Of a stretch of DNA of 64,000 bases, positions 22,890-35,696 are shown piece by piece. Below the pieces are notes generated by a model that had not been told where the DNA came from, searched no databases, and was given only the letters and a program-made list of their open reading frames with translations. The translations under genes were made by a program, and so were the position numbers. How positions within the stretch are numbered: the first letter of the stretch is position 1; the number at the start of each line of letters is the position of its first letter. Origin of the DNA: Gautieria morchelliformis (taxonomy: Eukaryota; Basidiomycota; Agaricomycetes; Gomphales; Gomphaceae); NCBI GenBank assembly GCA_015179125.1, contig WHVA01000098.1, forward strand, positions 124,001-188,000, given 5' to 3'.

Positions 22890-25206
22890 AAACGGATTAA
22901 GTATTGCAGGGCCACTACTATCGGAGATATATCAGATGTTTGAAATTACGCTTGCAGCTGACCGTGACGGCACCTCAAAGTTACATCTTGTCAGCTTACT
23001 ACCTCGTCATTCAGCAGTATAGCGACAAAATGAATCATCTTTCGTGAAATTTGAGTAAAATTTGAGCTCTGCAGAGTTTATATCTATCAAAATATCAGGA
23101 ATACCTAGTGGTTGGCCTACTGCTCTGCCAGACAAGCACAATTTCTCGATTGTTGGTTTATAATCTTGTTAAAGGTTTTATAGACTTCAATGCTAGCCGC
23201 TGAGATTAACATCAGGCGTAGTGCCTACTAGGACGGGTGGTTTCAAAACTCCTGATCGATAGGTTCAAACACCCATACTTAGTATGTGGCGGAGCCACGT
23301 GAAATCGTGGTGAAAAAGATACTACGATCCAAGAAAACAACAGCTGGTGTGAGCATAATTTACAACATTATTACCAAGACGAGACCCTACTTGGTAAGTA
23401 AGCGATAAATTGTATTCAAGCCAAGGCTCAGGCCTGTGTTGAAACTTATTACACCAACTAACTATAAACCTGGTCAATATGCTCACGTGGACTCTAATAA
23501 ACCACCAGGGAAGCCTCACATTTAATAACATACCGCCGTCCTCTCGCCCGTGTTTTCGAAGTGGCACTCACGGAGTAACATACGCTACCTCTCGATCATG
23601 GGCAACCGGAGGCCGTCGGCAAGTGAGACACGTTATGGTGAGGTCATGCGAAGGAAGCCGAGGCAAAAGTCACCTATCAATCACACCGGTTCGTTTGGGC
23701 AGACGTAAGGGCCACATCGCAGATCAGATATTAAATCCTGGGGGCCTGGCCACGCAATCGAATTGGAAACTCGTCAGTGCATACTGTGTTAAACGGCAGA
23801 TGTTAAGAACCGGCTCATTAGAAGAAAGACCAGATCGCAACACATGAAGGAGGTCTTGCCCACCGATGTACCGTATTGGTCATAGGGCGGATCCCAATTG
23901 AACTGTTATTCGGGGATCCTCTAAAGCGCCAGGGCTGCTTGCACGAGGAGGTATCTTGACGAAGCTGTCGCGTGCTCGAGGTCATCGTAAATATCGAAGG
24001 TCGGAAGATTGACGGAATTCTGAGAGGAGTCAGTACTTCCTACTGCAGCCGCCCGATCTCACACTGTCAAAAACAACCACCGATGGGGACGAAAGCAAAC
24101 GATTGGGACCAGAATGTGGCACTAGGTGACAGGGGACACGGCAGGACTATTGGGCACCTTCAGTCCACCAGATCTTCGTTCCGTTTCACGTCCGCCATCT
24201 CCCCGGAATTATACCACTGGACGCGTGTCTGATAACATGGGTAATAACCTCACAAATTGTAGGAGCCTACGGGGTCCGCGGGGTTACTGAAGCTGACGCC
24301 CAGACAATGTTATGCATGGCGCCTGCAGCGACATCTCTGGGCAGTGTCACCGTCCTGACCATGATTTGCCAATATAGCTCAGTCGCGATAACGGGTATCA
24401 GTCGGCGACTTATTTGCATCTCGAAATATCGTGCAGCAAGAAGAGTCGACTGTCCTGATCGTGGCATACAGTTATTTTGGTATACTCGAGGGCAGCAGGG
24501 ACATAGGCGATCAGAGGGGTTCAAAGGACTTGATGGCTTGAGGAGGGGATTACTGGCACCGGGTTTTTCCAAGTCGGGATTATTGTCGTGAGTTGATACC
24601 TATGTCGATGTCCATCCATGAGGTTTCATCTCCAGACATTACACGCCGCGTATGACGAAATCTTGCCCGATTTGAGGGCAACATCTCGATGCGAGGACAT
24701 GCAACATCAGTGGGAAGGGTGAGTGAAACAATGGTTGACACCTGCAAGCTATCTCGTGGACCACGGAACTTTGTACGTCACCTGTCAGTGGCTAATGTTG
24801 CATGAGGCCCATGACGCCTTTTCCACAGCAGGAACAGACCATGAGTTACGTGGAAGACTGGCTAATGGGCAAGAACTCTGAAGTACACGACTGGGTTATC
24901 CTCGCGGTACTACGCGTTGGGAACAGAACTCGCCTATTGACGATTGCCCCCTGAAGAACGGTTGCTAATTCAGAAACTCGGTGAACGGAAGGTCTTGGTC
25001 TATGGGGTGACGCCTACTCGTGTAATATCCAGAGATTTCAGAATATGATCCCCAGGCGACACCGCGATTCCCTGCACAGTTCCTGAGATCAACATCGAAA
25101 CCTTCGTAAGTGTTCAGAAGTCGTCGACAGCTGTTGCCAGGACCATCGATGTTCATCCCACGAGGATAGGTCATCGTTAATTGGCAAGCGAAGAAGATAA
25201 CCGTGC

Positions 25207-25272
25207 GGCAGCACGTACGATACCCAACAAAAGTGACAACTGCGATGTGTATAGGGTATCGTGCGTGCTGCC
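25207..25272. repeat. Inverted repeat with 18-bp arms
   Basis: Positions 25207-25224 (GGCAGCACGTACGATACC) and the complement of 25255-25272 match at 17 of 18 bases, around a 30-base spacer. Confidence 0.6.
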
Positions 25273-26988
25273 ACATGGGATTGCATTCAGAGCTTCAATG
25301 CATCATCGTAGAGAGTCACGCACTTCACGTACGTGACTACCCACGACGATGCAAGATGCTGTATGCCCACCTTAACAGCCATTCCATGGCCATTCGTACG
25401 TTGCTCACTGACACTGGACCTGCAGGCTCTAGGGCATGTCCAATTAGTGGCATTCCGCTGCCGCCGATGCGGGCAACTTCGTGTGTTCCATGAGAAAAAA
25501 CCCCGACCGGTTGCCGAACCCCGCGGCCAGCCCGTTTCTCCGCTCAGCAAAATATTTGGCCTTCAATTCTATACAACAGGGATTTCTTCCCTTGTACCAA
25601 TGGTCATCGAACCAAAATATGGGCTATTTCCTTGGAGCGGCGCCAACTTGCCGCTGCCAATAGTCACTACGTGAACATTTGATTCAGTCACGACTTCTGG
25701 GCATCATACACACTTGGAGCCGGACGTGCCAACGTTTCCGAGTCAATATTGTATGGGGTGTGTCCACAGTGCAAGTCCTGTAGAACCATAATCGTAATTG
25801 AAGGATTTCGTCAGAAAATTCATCTCGTCATCGTGGGCAAACCTACAAGTTTGTACCGACAGTTTCTTAAAGATTACTCACTAGTACCCACCGGGCAGAA
25901 ACCACACTGTCAGTAGGATAATTTTACATATCCACCAACATGCAAATAAGATACTCTTCCGTAGGGTTGTCAGATCACGTCCTCCTTCACTCAAACATCC
26001 GCGACCGCCATGGCCATACCCCTTGCACATGTAAGGTGCTCCGTGTTTTCTTGAATGTCCTCTCACAGATTGACTCTCCAGATTAGTCCCAATAGAAAGT
26101 TATTCAGCATTTCTGACAAGTTCGTCGGTCTGATCATGAACTGGATGTGCACTATATCGAACGGCATAGCCAGAAATTCTAAGACTCAATAAACCCCTGA
26201 ATGGCATAGAACGTTGTCTACGGCTTAGCCCCTCCCGTTCGAGTACTCAAAGGACATGCCGTGTACTGCAAGCATTCTTTCTTTTCACATGGCTAGGAGG
26301 CAAGGCTACAGCATAGGAAACTAGGGGGTCGTTGGATAGGATTATATTACTGATGGCTGTATTGACTACAGTGTATCGACTAAAGAATGTGCCATCGCGC
26401 GGCCGACGAAAAGATATTACAATACCACCGATTCACATATTGCGTGGCTGTGAGTCTTCGTGAATAGAAGATATATCAGGTGTCCCCCACACTTAGCAAA
26501 TCTACCCGTTCAATGGAATGTGGCGGTAGGCAAGTTTGACCCCCAATCCTCTGCTCATCCAAGTGTAACAGGCCAACGGCGGCATCGTTCCGCTTTAAGC
26601 GTTGACTCTTGCTTGCACAAAAGAGATCGTGCTCCCCCAACTAGACTAGATCAGGAAACAGTTAGAACACGAAGTCTTCTTACAGGATGTCTGATGAATG
26701 CAACTTAACCGACAACTTGGCCAGAGGAGGCTCCCACCTCACTCCCTGAGTGGCAACTTTGGCACAAGGGAAGCGTGCCGTACAAACGGTTCGACTACTA
26801 GTCATGATGGTCCACGCCACCGCCCTAAAGGAACAGACAAGAAGCCTCAGCTTCATAGCCGTGAATTTAGTCTGGCGGATAATCCATTAGTACGTGCCAG
26901 AACCGGTAGTGAGTGCGCGACGCAACACTGCCAGTTAGTGTAAAATTGGCACGGAGAGTTTTGGGAGTCTCCTGAAGCGGAACAGCTG

Positions 26989-27339
26989 TTGAGGATCCTC
27001 TGGGACGAGCTAAGAAAGAAGGTAGAAACAGCGGAAATAACCGAATACTTGACACATAGGCAACAGCGTATGGTGAAACACCTCGTCCAAGCGCTCACTG
27101 GGAACTTACCTGACCCACAGAAGGACAACAAACACACCTTTCCTTACATCTTGAAGACACGTATGAATTTCAAGCGGTCGCCAGCCGGAATGGAATATAG
27201 CTTGGAGTCGGCCATCATCGCCAGAACGGCGTTGACGCCTGACAACCGTATGGCGCGGGTATATCCCAAAGGCTTGCAAGTGATATCTGCAGCATTGAAG
27301 GGTTTCCAGGATCTGGGAGGTCTCGGGATGCCCATGTGA
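26989..27339 (+). CDS. Unrecognised 116-codon frame
   Basis: The frame begins MRILWDELRKKVETAEITEY and has a balanced, fairly basic composition. It shows no signal peptide, membrane segment or motif I recognise. It is one of the longest uninterrupted frames in the 22-35 kb region but could be chance. No intron or neighbour supports it. Confidence 0.15.
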   Translation: MRILWDELRKKVETAEITEYLTHRQQRMVKHLVQALTGNLPDPQKDNKHTFPYILKTRMNFKRSPAGMEYSLESAIIARTALTPDNRMARVYPKGLQVISAALKGFQDLGGLGMPM

Positions 27340-29570
27340 TAGCTGAATTGTACGCTTGGGTAGCATGGTGAGCGAATCTTCACACATGTCCCTGTTGCTG
27401 CGGCAGCTTAGGTTGACAGGTGGTCCGAAATCGAACAGAGGATATATCTGTCATACTGGACGAATGACGAGGCATGATAGCCATGTAGGAGTATCCATCC
27501 TATTCGAGGTGATCACATATTACTTCCCCAAGTACTCCTGTGATAGACAAAACTTGTCTGCAGTTAACAGTGAGAGACCAGGTCTAGTTGCGAAGCAGTG
27601 ATCTGTGCCACATGACGAATAGCATTGCAGCCATCAATTCACTTGGTTCAGATATACAGATTTCCAGATCAATGCGCATGCATCGTTAAAAACCTATTGA
27701 TCACTTATCTGGCGTTGGCCCGGTCGTCCATGCTATTTTAAAAACGAAACACTCTTCAAGGTTCGTCTCAAACATTGCAATTTAGTGGTACTCACCCTTG
27801 TGTGGACGGTGACGCCCCGATTCGCAGAGTTCGCGCCGTAGGAGAATATGGCACACCTTGATCTAAGCCTCCTGTCAACACACTACCCAATTTGTAGAAG
27901 AGTTCCAATACGTGAGCATTGGGGTCGAATTGATGGAAGGCCCAATAACTCAGGGAATGAACGCTGATTTATGCCACTTGATGGGGCAGGTCAGATTGTC
28001 CTACTTAAATGAAGGCGTTGCGTCGCCAACGTAGTGGAATGTTAGCAAATTAGTAGGCGGACTCGGACGTCTTTGCCAGCAACTGGCAGCCACACTCCGC
28101 GAAATTGTGAAATTATACGTAACTCAATGTCCCTGGTAAGCATAGCCCATCTTGCCTTGGGATGCCACAACCCTCCCTAACCTGTATCACAGGAGATTCT
28201 AAACAGCCAGCTTGTATACCCCCAGAATTTGCCAACCAGCCTTCCCTGACTTCTAGGCCCGTGGGGACGTGATACAAGTGTGAGTTTTTGAGCTACGTCA
28301 GAGCCTGTGAGATCCCAGGGTGACTGGGAGTCGTCAAATCTCACCAAATCTGAAGAAGCACCCAATTATGCACTGGGACGAACTCCTGGACGAGGTTTTC
28401 TAGACCCCGACTTCGCACCCCGGACTCCGCGAGTCCGCTCAGACTGGTTATAATACTCCGCTTGTCACTTTTTGCCTAGATCTAGGCGTCATTTCGCCCG
28501 GTGCTGCTATTACCAAATCTGTGCTGTGTCGGTGAACGGTGTCTCATTTAAACATGAGCCCTACCGATAGGTACGTCACGGTTGCGGCCTACGGTACTGT
28601 AAATATGAGCAACCTTCAGGCTTTTTCACTTTCCTTTCAACAATTTATACCACAGAAACCAGTTAGGCGGGATTGTCACAGGCTGAAACACGTACGTCGT
28701 CATCCTTTTGATTGCAGTGACAGAAAACTGTACGAAGAACGTTTGTCAGTTGTCCTTCCAGACTCGGTGCGTAATCCTGCCATTATATTATTAGCTGGTA
28801 TGATTTAACTTAAATTTCCCATTACTGTAATAACGTGTCAGGGATAGGTTAACAAGTCTCCGAAACCAAGTCAACCAAGCAACACTCTCTGAGAGTCGAT
28901 GCTGTGAATGAGGATATTCCCTAGAGGTCACCCCTTCTTTAATCCACGATTATTGTTTGTCGGTTTTCTTTGCAACAGAACTATCTGAAAACCGGACTCC
29001 CTCCTGACATCGCGGATATCGCCCTTCTCGGATGCTATGCTTATACTAAGTTCCATCGACAAAGATCCCTCCAGACGTTTGACATGGTCTCCCATATTCT
29101 TAAATACCGAAACACTACGAATCGTCGTTGCTAATGGCTTGGGCATCACCATTTCCCTAATGCTAAGGCGAGGCCAAGATCTATTTTCCCAGAAGCTATA
29201 ACAATTTGACTACAATAGCTTCACAGTGAATAAATCGCACTATGCGATAGTACACCTTCGAAACATTGGAGACAAATTGATGCACGGGTCTCCAAAATAT
29301 CGTAGCATGCCAAGCGCTACCTACTGCACTCGAACGCTTAGGTCGCGTATGGCCATTACATATCCTTCGGTTTTACTTTACAACTTCCTGGCACAAGCTG
29401 CTCTCTTGGACAATCATAACGTCACGAGTAGTCCAAGGCCCGCTCTTCCACCCCTGACCGGCGATATTTCTGATCAACCGTAACGCTCGGGGCAGACTTT
29501 CCCTGTTTTTCAATTTCAGACTACCCGCTGTACTCCGATAACAATCACATGTGCAGTCGGTCTACCAGGA

Positions 29571-29620
29571 GGGCTGTATATTGGCGAGGGCTGTATATTG
29601 GCGAGGGCTGTATATTGGCC
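29571..29620 (+). repeat. 17-bp tandem repeat, three copies
   Basis: The unit AGGGCTGTATATTGGCG starts at 29571, 29588 and 29605, with the third copy one base short. The copies are otherwise identical, which points to recent slippage. Confidence 0.85.
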
Positions 29621-32603
29621 AGTTCTGCCTCTACGTGCCACGACCTCCTGCCTCATGTACAGACGTTATGGGTTCTGCCGGATGTTTATCGCGAGATCAC
29701 ATTAACGTAATCTACGCACCACTTTGCACTCTGTACCGATCGCAGTGCTAACTTTTAAGCACTATTCCCTTTAAAATGAGAGCCACATGGTACCAACTTA
29801 AGGACAGCAGCAAACCCGCAGGTAAAGTCAAGTGGGAAAGATCAGGAAGGACTATAGGCAAATGTGACAAGCTTCTGGCGATTCGGTATGATGTTGCAAT
29901 GTAGAAACGGTCCGAGGACTCTGTAGTCCGTTCGAAACGGTACGTCTCCTATTTCTTCAGTGTCAGACATGAGGGTTTTAGGAGGTATGGCGAAAGTGGC
30001 AGCGAACAAGGCTTGAGATTTGAAAATGCCGAGAGCAGTGTGATTATTATGTCTATGCACCAAGAAAGTATAGGTGTGATTTGCCTCATGAGGTGATGAA
30101 TCCTTGGTAGTATGCAAAAGCAGCCGAAATCTGTTAATTTCTCGTTGCTTCCCTGAGGTTATGCACGCATAGCGCCAAGCGCCTCAAGCATTTCACATCG
30201 GAAACGAGACCAGAAGAAAATAGATCTCAAAAAGAGAAAAAAAGAATTTCTATATGGGAGGCACCCACGCCACACGTGAATCGATGGCTCTTCAGATATA
30301 TCGATGACCCCACGATGAGATCCAGAGATTCATGAGCTGACAATGTGAGAAAAATAAGAATAAGTAAATCAAATGCGAAGCTAAAACGTTGTGAACGCAA
30401 CCCTGCCAAGCGGCCCGAGCCTAGCAGTGCCATCATGTTACGAATCGATTACTATGGGATGTAACGCTTACCAAGAACAAGCAATCTTCAATCTAAGCAC
30501 GTGGAATAGGTCATGGAGGTTAGAATCTGTGCATAGAGCGGTCAAATTGTGTACGAACCAGCCAAGTTTGAGGCTTGATAGCAGTAGTAGACAAGATCTT
30601 GGAACCACCTGCCTTGCCAACAGGGTGGTGAAGGGTTGCCCAAAGCCAACGGCAAGGACACTGGGAAAAGAAAAGAAATCGGCAGATGAATCCTGGTAGT
30701 TGCTTGAGTTTATCAAACGATATATCCAAAGTCCAGGTGCATTAGTGTCCTGACGTGAATCTGCCTCGGAAGTCCTCAGGTTTTGAACGTACGTCGATAT
30801 CGTGTCGACTGTCGTATGCTGAGTGTATAGACCATCATTAGATGTCGTAAGTCAACCAAATACGGCGTACTACACACCTTCAAGTTTGGCGGAAATATCA
30901 CACCACTGACTCAAGCCAATTGTGCAATCAACCATTGAAAATTCTATCGTAGAAATTCTAACACCGGATATGTTGTACATAGGAGTCGGGCACAAAGCTT
31001 GGCTACAGGACAATTCTGTTCTCCGGCGAGGACCAGCAACAAGTTGAACATCGATTTTTCGGGGTTGAATTTCATGCACTTATTATCCAGTGATTTACAT
31101 ATGAAAGGTGTCTGCTTTCGAACTCGGGGATATATATGTGGCTCACCAGCTACTAGTATGGTAGCTATTCCACCCCCGGGAATCGAGTGCGAATTGATAT
31201 GTTCATGGAGCCACAAACCTACGGCTTGTGTGGAAATTTTGTGAAAGCCGGCTCATGTTGACCAGTCAAAGCCAAGCATTGAACCAACTTACCAGTGGCT
31301 CCGACGCGGAGCCTGCATCACACTCTCGTGCACTGGTCCGATGTTCGGAATGGTGCCGCTCGCAAAGGTGCCGCTTCCTTTGTCTCGCACTACATAGCTC
31401 AGCTTGGAAGGTAAAACTGTGAGGTGCCCTACGTACAGGGGCAAAACTGTAATACGCACCGACAGAACATCGTGGTGCTCCCATCAATTCCTACTAGCAC
31501 AAATCAATAGTGACTCAGTTTCTGATTGTAATAGGGTAGAAAAGAAATTATTTGATAAAGAGAAATGTATACTGCGGCACATACGTCAAGCGCGGGTATC
31601 AACCCTAAGCGTTCATCTCAAAAATAAAATAATATGAACCTGAAAACCCAGCCAAAGCTAAACAGACAAATGTCCCGAGGCGGGTGGGAAGCAGCGAATT
31701 TAAAGCCAGAGATTAGATTTCCTCCGAGATGAAAGGGCGTCCCTGAGTGGCGGAAATCATCGTGGATCGTCATGAGGCCAGGGTTCGTGGCCGCAGGTAT
31801 GCGATATGAGCTCGTCAAAAATACGCCAGGAAAGGTGCCCTGTGGCAGGCCATATCCTGACACTGCTTCTGTGTTTGGGCTTCTCCAGAGGCGGCTAAAC
31901 CATTGAGAATGAGATGTCATGTCTCAAAGATACTGAATGATGCACGCGCCTACATTTGGGAAAGTGGGCGATGACGCTTCCTCAGCAGATTGGCTGCTCA
32001 GTTAGACGAACCCTGTGAGATACAAGCCGTAACCCACATCGACGCATTGCTGACCCACGCCACATGTGTGCAGGAGATACCCCCCGGAACCATGCATGTT
32101 GTATCGACACTTCGTCACCGCCATCGAAGGAGACAGAGACGTTTCGCCGTGCGACGGCCGGACTTAACTTGGAGAGGTTAAGTGTCTCACAAGGGAGATA
32201 AAGAAGAGATTTTTTACTATTCCCCTAATGCCCACCTGGGGATGTAGTACGAAAGTTGGAAGGCGGGAGTAACCGGATTCTTGACACATCTGACCTTGGA
32301 CTCCGCGTCTACCTCTACGGTTCACCTGGGGCTTCATCGTCGGAAAAAGCTAATGTGACAACAGTAAGCGTCAGCCTCTCCTCTTGATGGCAATTACATC
32401 GGGGAAGCAAGGCAAGCCCCGCGACCCCATGTTCGCGTCGCCACCACACGGATAGCTAATCCTGAGGACGACTCATTAAACGACCAAGCTCCTCCAAGTC
32501 CTCCGGCAGCGTGAGGGCATTCAGTGTGTAAGGGATGCTTTGATATGCTCGGTTAAGCTGGCCAGCTCAGTTTTCGTCAATCGAGGAGTCTTGAACGAGC
32601 CAT

Positions 32604-33735
32604 AGTTAAGCTGCGTGGAACTGGGAGCTTTGTGGTTACAAATGCATGCTACGTGGGCCGTGAGGCTTGAGATTGCATCCAGACGACCAGCGAGCACCCC
32701 AGAGTTGGTATCACATGAAGGGGAGGGACATTGCAGGCGATACTTTCAGCATGTGGGTCAAAAGTCATCGCTTGAGGTCATATTGACTGAAATGCTGAGG
32801 GGGTAGAGAGGTCACCGAAAGGCGTCGCCGGCTTGGCCCAGAGTGAGTCTATTCAACACCATTTATTGGCATACTTTGAGCCCAATAAAATTTTGACAGA
32901 CCGTTAGCGACGTGCGAGATATATACTCTCTCTCGAAACTCCCCTGGTGGCATAGTCTAATTGGCAAGTCAGTCTAGTTAAGCTGCGTGGCCGCTTTGTG
33001 GTTACAAATCGATGCTACGTGGCCGTGAGGCTTGAGATTGCATCCAGACAACCAACGAGCACCCCCGAGTTGGTTTCATATGAAGGGGAGGGAGATTATA
33101 GGCGATACTTTCAGCATGTGGGCCAAAAAAGCCATCGCTTGAGGTCATATTGACTAGAATGCTGAGGGATTAGCGAGGTCACCGAAAGGCGTCGCCGGCT
33201 TGGCCCAGAGTGAGTCTATTCAACAACATTTATCGGCATACTTTGAGCCCAATAAAAATGACAGACCGTTAGCGACGTGCGTACCCATCGATCTACTTGG
33301 GTTTCCAGATATATACTCCCCCGAGAAACTCCCCTGTTGGCATAGTTTAATTGGCAAGTCAGTCTAGTTAAGCTGCGTGGCCGCCTTGTGGTTACAAATC
33401 GATGCTACGCGGGCCGTGAGGCTTGAGACTGCATCTGACGACCAGCGAGCATCCCAAAGTTGGTATCACATGAAGGGGAGGGACATTGCAGGCGATACTT
33501 TCAGTATGTGGGTCAAAAAAGTCACTTGACGTCATCTTGACTGGAATACGGAGAGGTCACCGAAAGGCGTCGCCGGCTTGGTCAGAGTGAGTCTATTCAA
33601 CAACATTTATTGACATACTTTGATCCCAATAAAATTTTGACAGACGTCAGGGATGTACGTACCGTTTGGTTTCCAGATATATACTTCCCTGAGAAAACAC
33701 CCATGTTGGTATCGTTTAATTGACAAGTCAGTTTC
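32604..33735. repeat. Three tandem copies of a 0.37-0.39 kb unit
   Basis: Copies start with AGTTAAGCTGCGTGG at 32604, 32976 and 33366 (spacing 372 and 390 bp). Shared landmarks in each copy are GTGGTTACAAAT, CATGAAGGGGAGGGA, GGCGATACTTTCAG, GTCACCGAAAGGCGTCGCCGG and CCCAATAAAA. Copies differ by substitutions and small indels throughout, so the array is old. No conserved frame runs through the copies. Confidence 0.85.
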
Positions 33736-35696
33736 CTCCAAGACGGCCATGGTTTTGGAATCCGCCAATAGCCGAAGATACTTACCTTTCGTATACCAGT
33801 GAGTTGGTCTCTGAATTAGAGATTGATATATAATACGTACATCGTGCTACTTGTCCCATGCTAGTGCAGCCTCATTTAACACACGTCCAAATTTCCAATA
33901 ATTCCCGTCCTGACACGCTGGTGGTACCATGATATCGAGACGTCTCAGCCTGGTGCTCAAGTTGGTCCAGACGTGGTTCGGAACGTCATCAATGATCGTG
34001 CTAGGTTGGCCCCCCGTGGGCCACAGCACTAACATTCACTGGTATTTTATAGATTGGATTCGTGAAGAGCCTTGGTGATCTGGGGATTGGTCGTCATTCT
34101 GATCATACCAGATCAAGGGCACGTGTGAGATAAGCTCGCGCAGCGGCCCCCTTCACCTCTGAGAAGTCTTGATCTTGAGGCAGCGTTAAATGTCAAGAAT
34201 TTAGCGGCGTCAGTCTGTCATGGAATAAACTATAAACCCCGACTTTACATCCCGCAAGCCCATACTCCGCTCGGTGAGTTCGGTTCGCATTAATCTATCA
34301 TTCCTTATAAGCTTTCATCTTTTTCTGGCAATGTTCTCATCTGGCCTGTTTCCCGTCATGGCCCTTCGACCCACTTCTCACAGGATGGCGACTCTACATA
34401 TATATACGACCACCCGTCTCTATGCAAAATTACAAGTCGACGGATCCGTTCGGTTCGGTTCCATCGTCACTCGTGTTGGATCTCATAAACTATCTTAAAA
34501 CAACTCTGATTTCCATGAGAGGTCTGAGTCTATGGAAGTTCTGGAACTGTACCGACGAAGTCAGAGGCCAAGGTATTTAAACATGTGGCATCGGGATATG
34601 ACGACTGCACTGTTGGCTCAGAGGTCGTTATGGACACTATCTACCCAGGCATGATGGCACACAGGTAAAGTAAAATCCCTATTTGCAAGATTATCACACA
34701 CTGGATACACTGTGGTGTGCAGATTAAGCTCCACAGGCATGACTGTCAGCCGCCTTCAGGCGTCTCGCTTTTCACACCCAAAAATCATCTTTCGTGGGTA
34801 CTCCGCCTCCTTGTCTCTTAAGGCACCTTCGTTGTGCGGGGGTAGTGCACCCGTGCAACCTACACCACCTTACACATGAACTGTACGGATGAGACGTAGG
34901 CTGACGAGTAGTGCGATGTTGCCTCACATTAACTGGTATGCCATGACTGTCACAAATACGTTGGTCAACTAATCATGTTGGTGGCCTCTCGTACGCAAGA
35001 CATTGATAGAGCGAGTGGAATACAAATGAAGTGAAGAGCGTCCCGCTGTCTCATGCGTGCAGATGAAATATCACCACATGGCAGGAAGACTCCGGTAAGC
35101 CTAACGCATTTCCTATGGAAGGTAGTGTCGGAAGGCCTGATAGTGTGTATCGCAACGTGGCAGGCTTGTCGTGCATAGTTTGCGTACTGAGCACAAAAAT
35201 GGATTAAAATGAACACAATGAAGGACTACACTCTGATAATGGGGTCACCAAACACCTTGGCGGCTTGACCTGTTCAAGTTTACATGATACCGCTGAAGTG
35301 GGAGGTGTGATTTGTATCCAAGCTATACCTCGAGGTATAAGGGTTAGTGAGAAGATAATTCCATCGAGCACTTCCCGAAAGAAACCCGCCCACAAAAGAC
35401 AAGTCAACTAACTAGTGACATGTCAGACAACAATTCTTGCAACCAGCTCCATGCCTAATATGGTAGGCAACAAGTTGGCCATTTGATCCTATGAGTCATG
35501 GTTGCCATCAAGCAGGCCGCGTCTATATCCGGATTGCGCTGCAGTCTCACACAACACGTAGGTGACACGTTACTCTGACGGTGCAAAATATTCTTCCTTG
35601 CATGAGTGGCACTAGAGGGAGTATTAAATTGGATGAAGCTGAATCCAAGTACTTCATTCTTAACCATTTGCACTATTTACATTTTTTGAATTGAGC

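Larger units (their letters stand above)
22288..35696. other. 13.4-kb region without a recognisable gene
   Basis: No frame above about 122 codons and no conserved domain on either strand was found. Recognisable structure is limited to a hairpin (22840-22889), an inverted repeat (25207-25272), a short tandem repeat (29571-29620) and a three-copy tandem array (32604-33735). The longest neat plus-strand frames are 23479-23847 (122 aa) and 26989-27339 (116 aa), neither resembling anything I know. Multi-exon lineage-specific genes or non-coding RNAs cannot be excluded. Confidence 0.4.

Noticed and set aside
29571..29620. CRISPR-like direct repeats
   Set aside because: They are head-to-tail tandem copies without spacers, in a eukaryotic genome.
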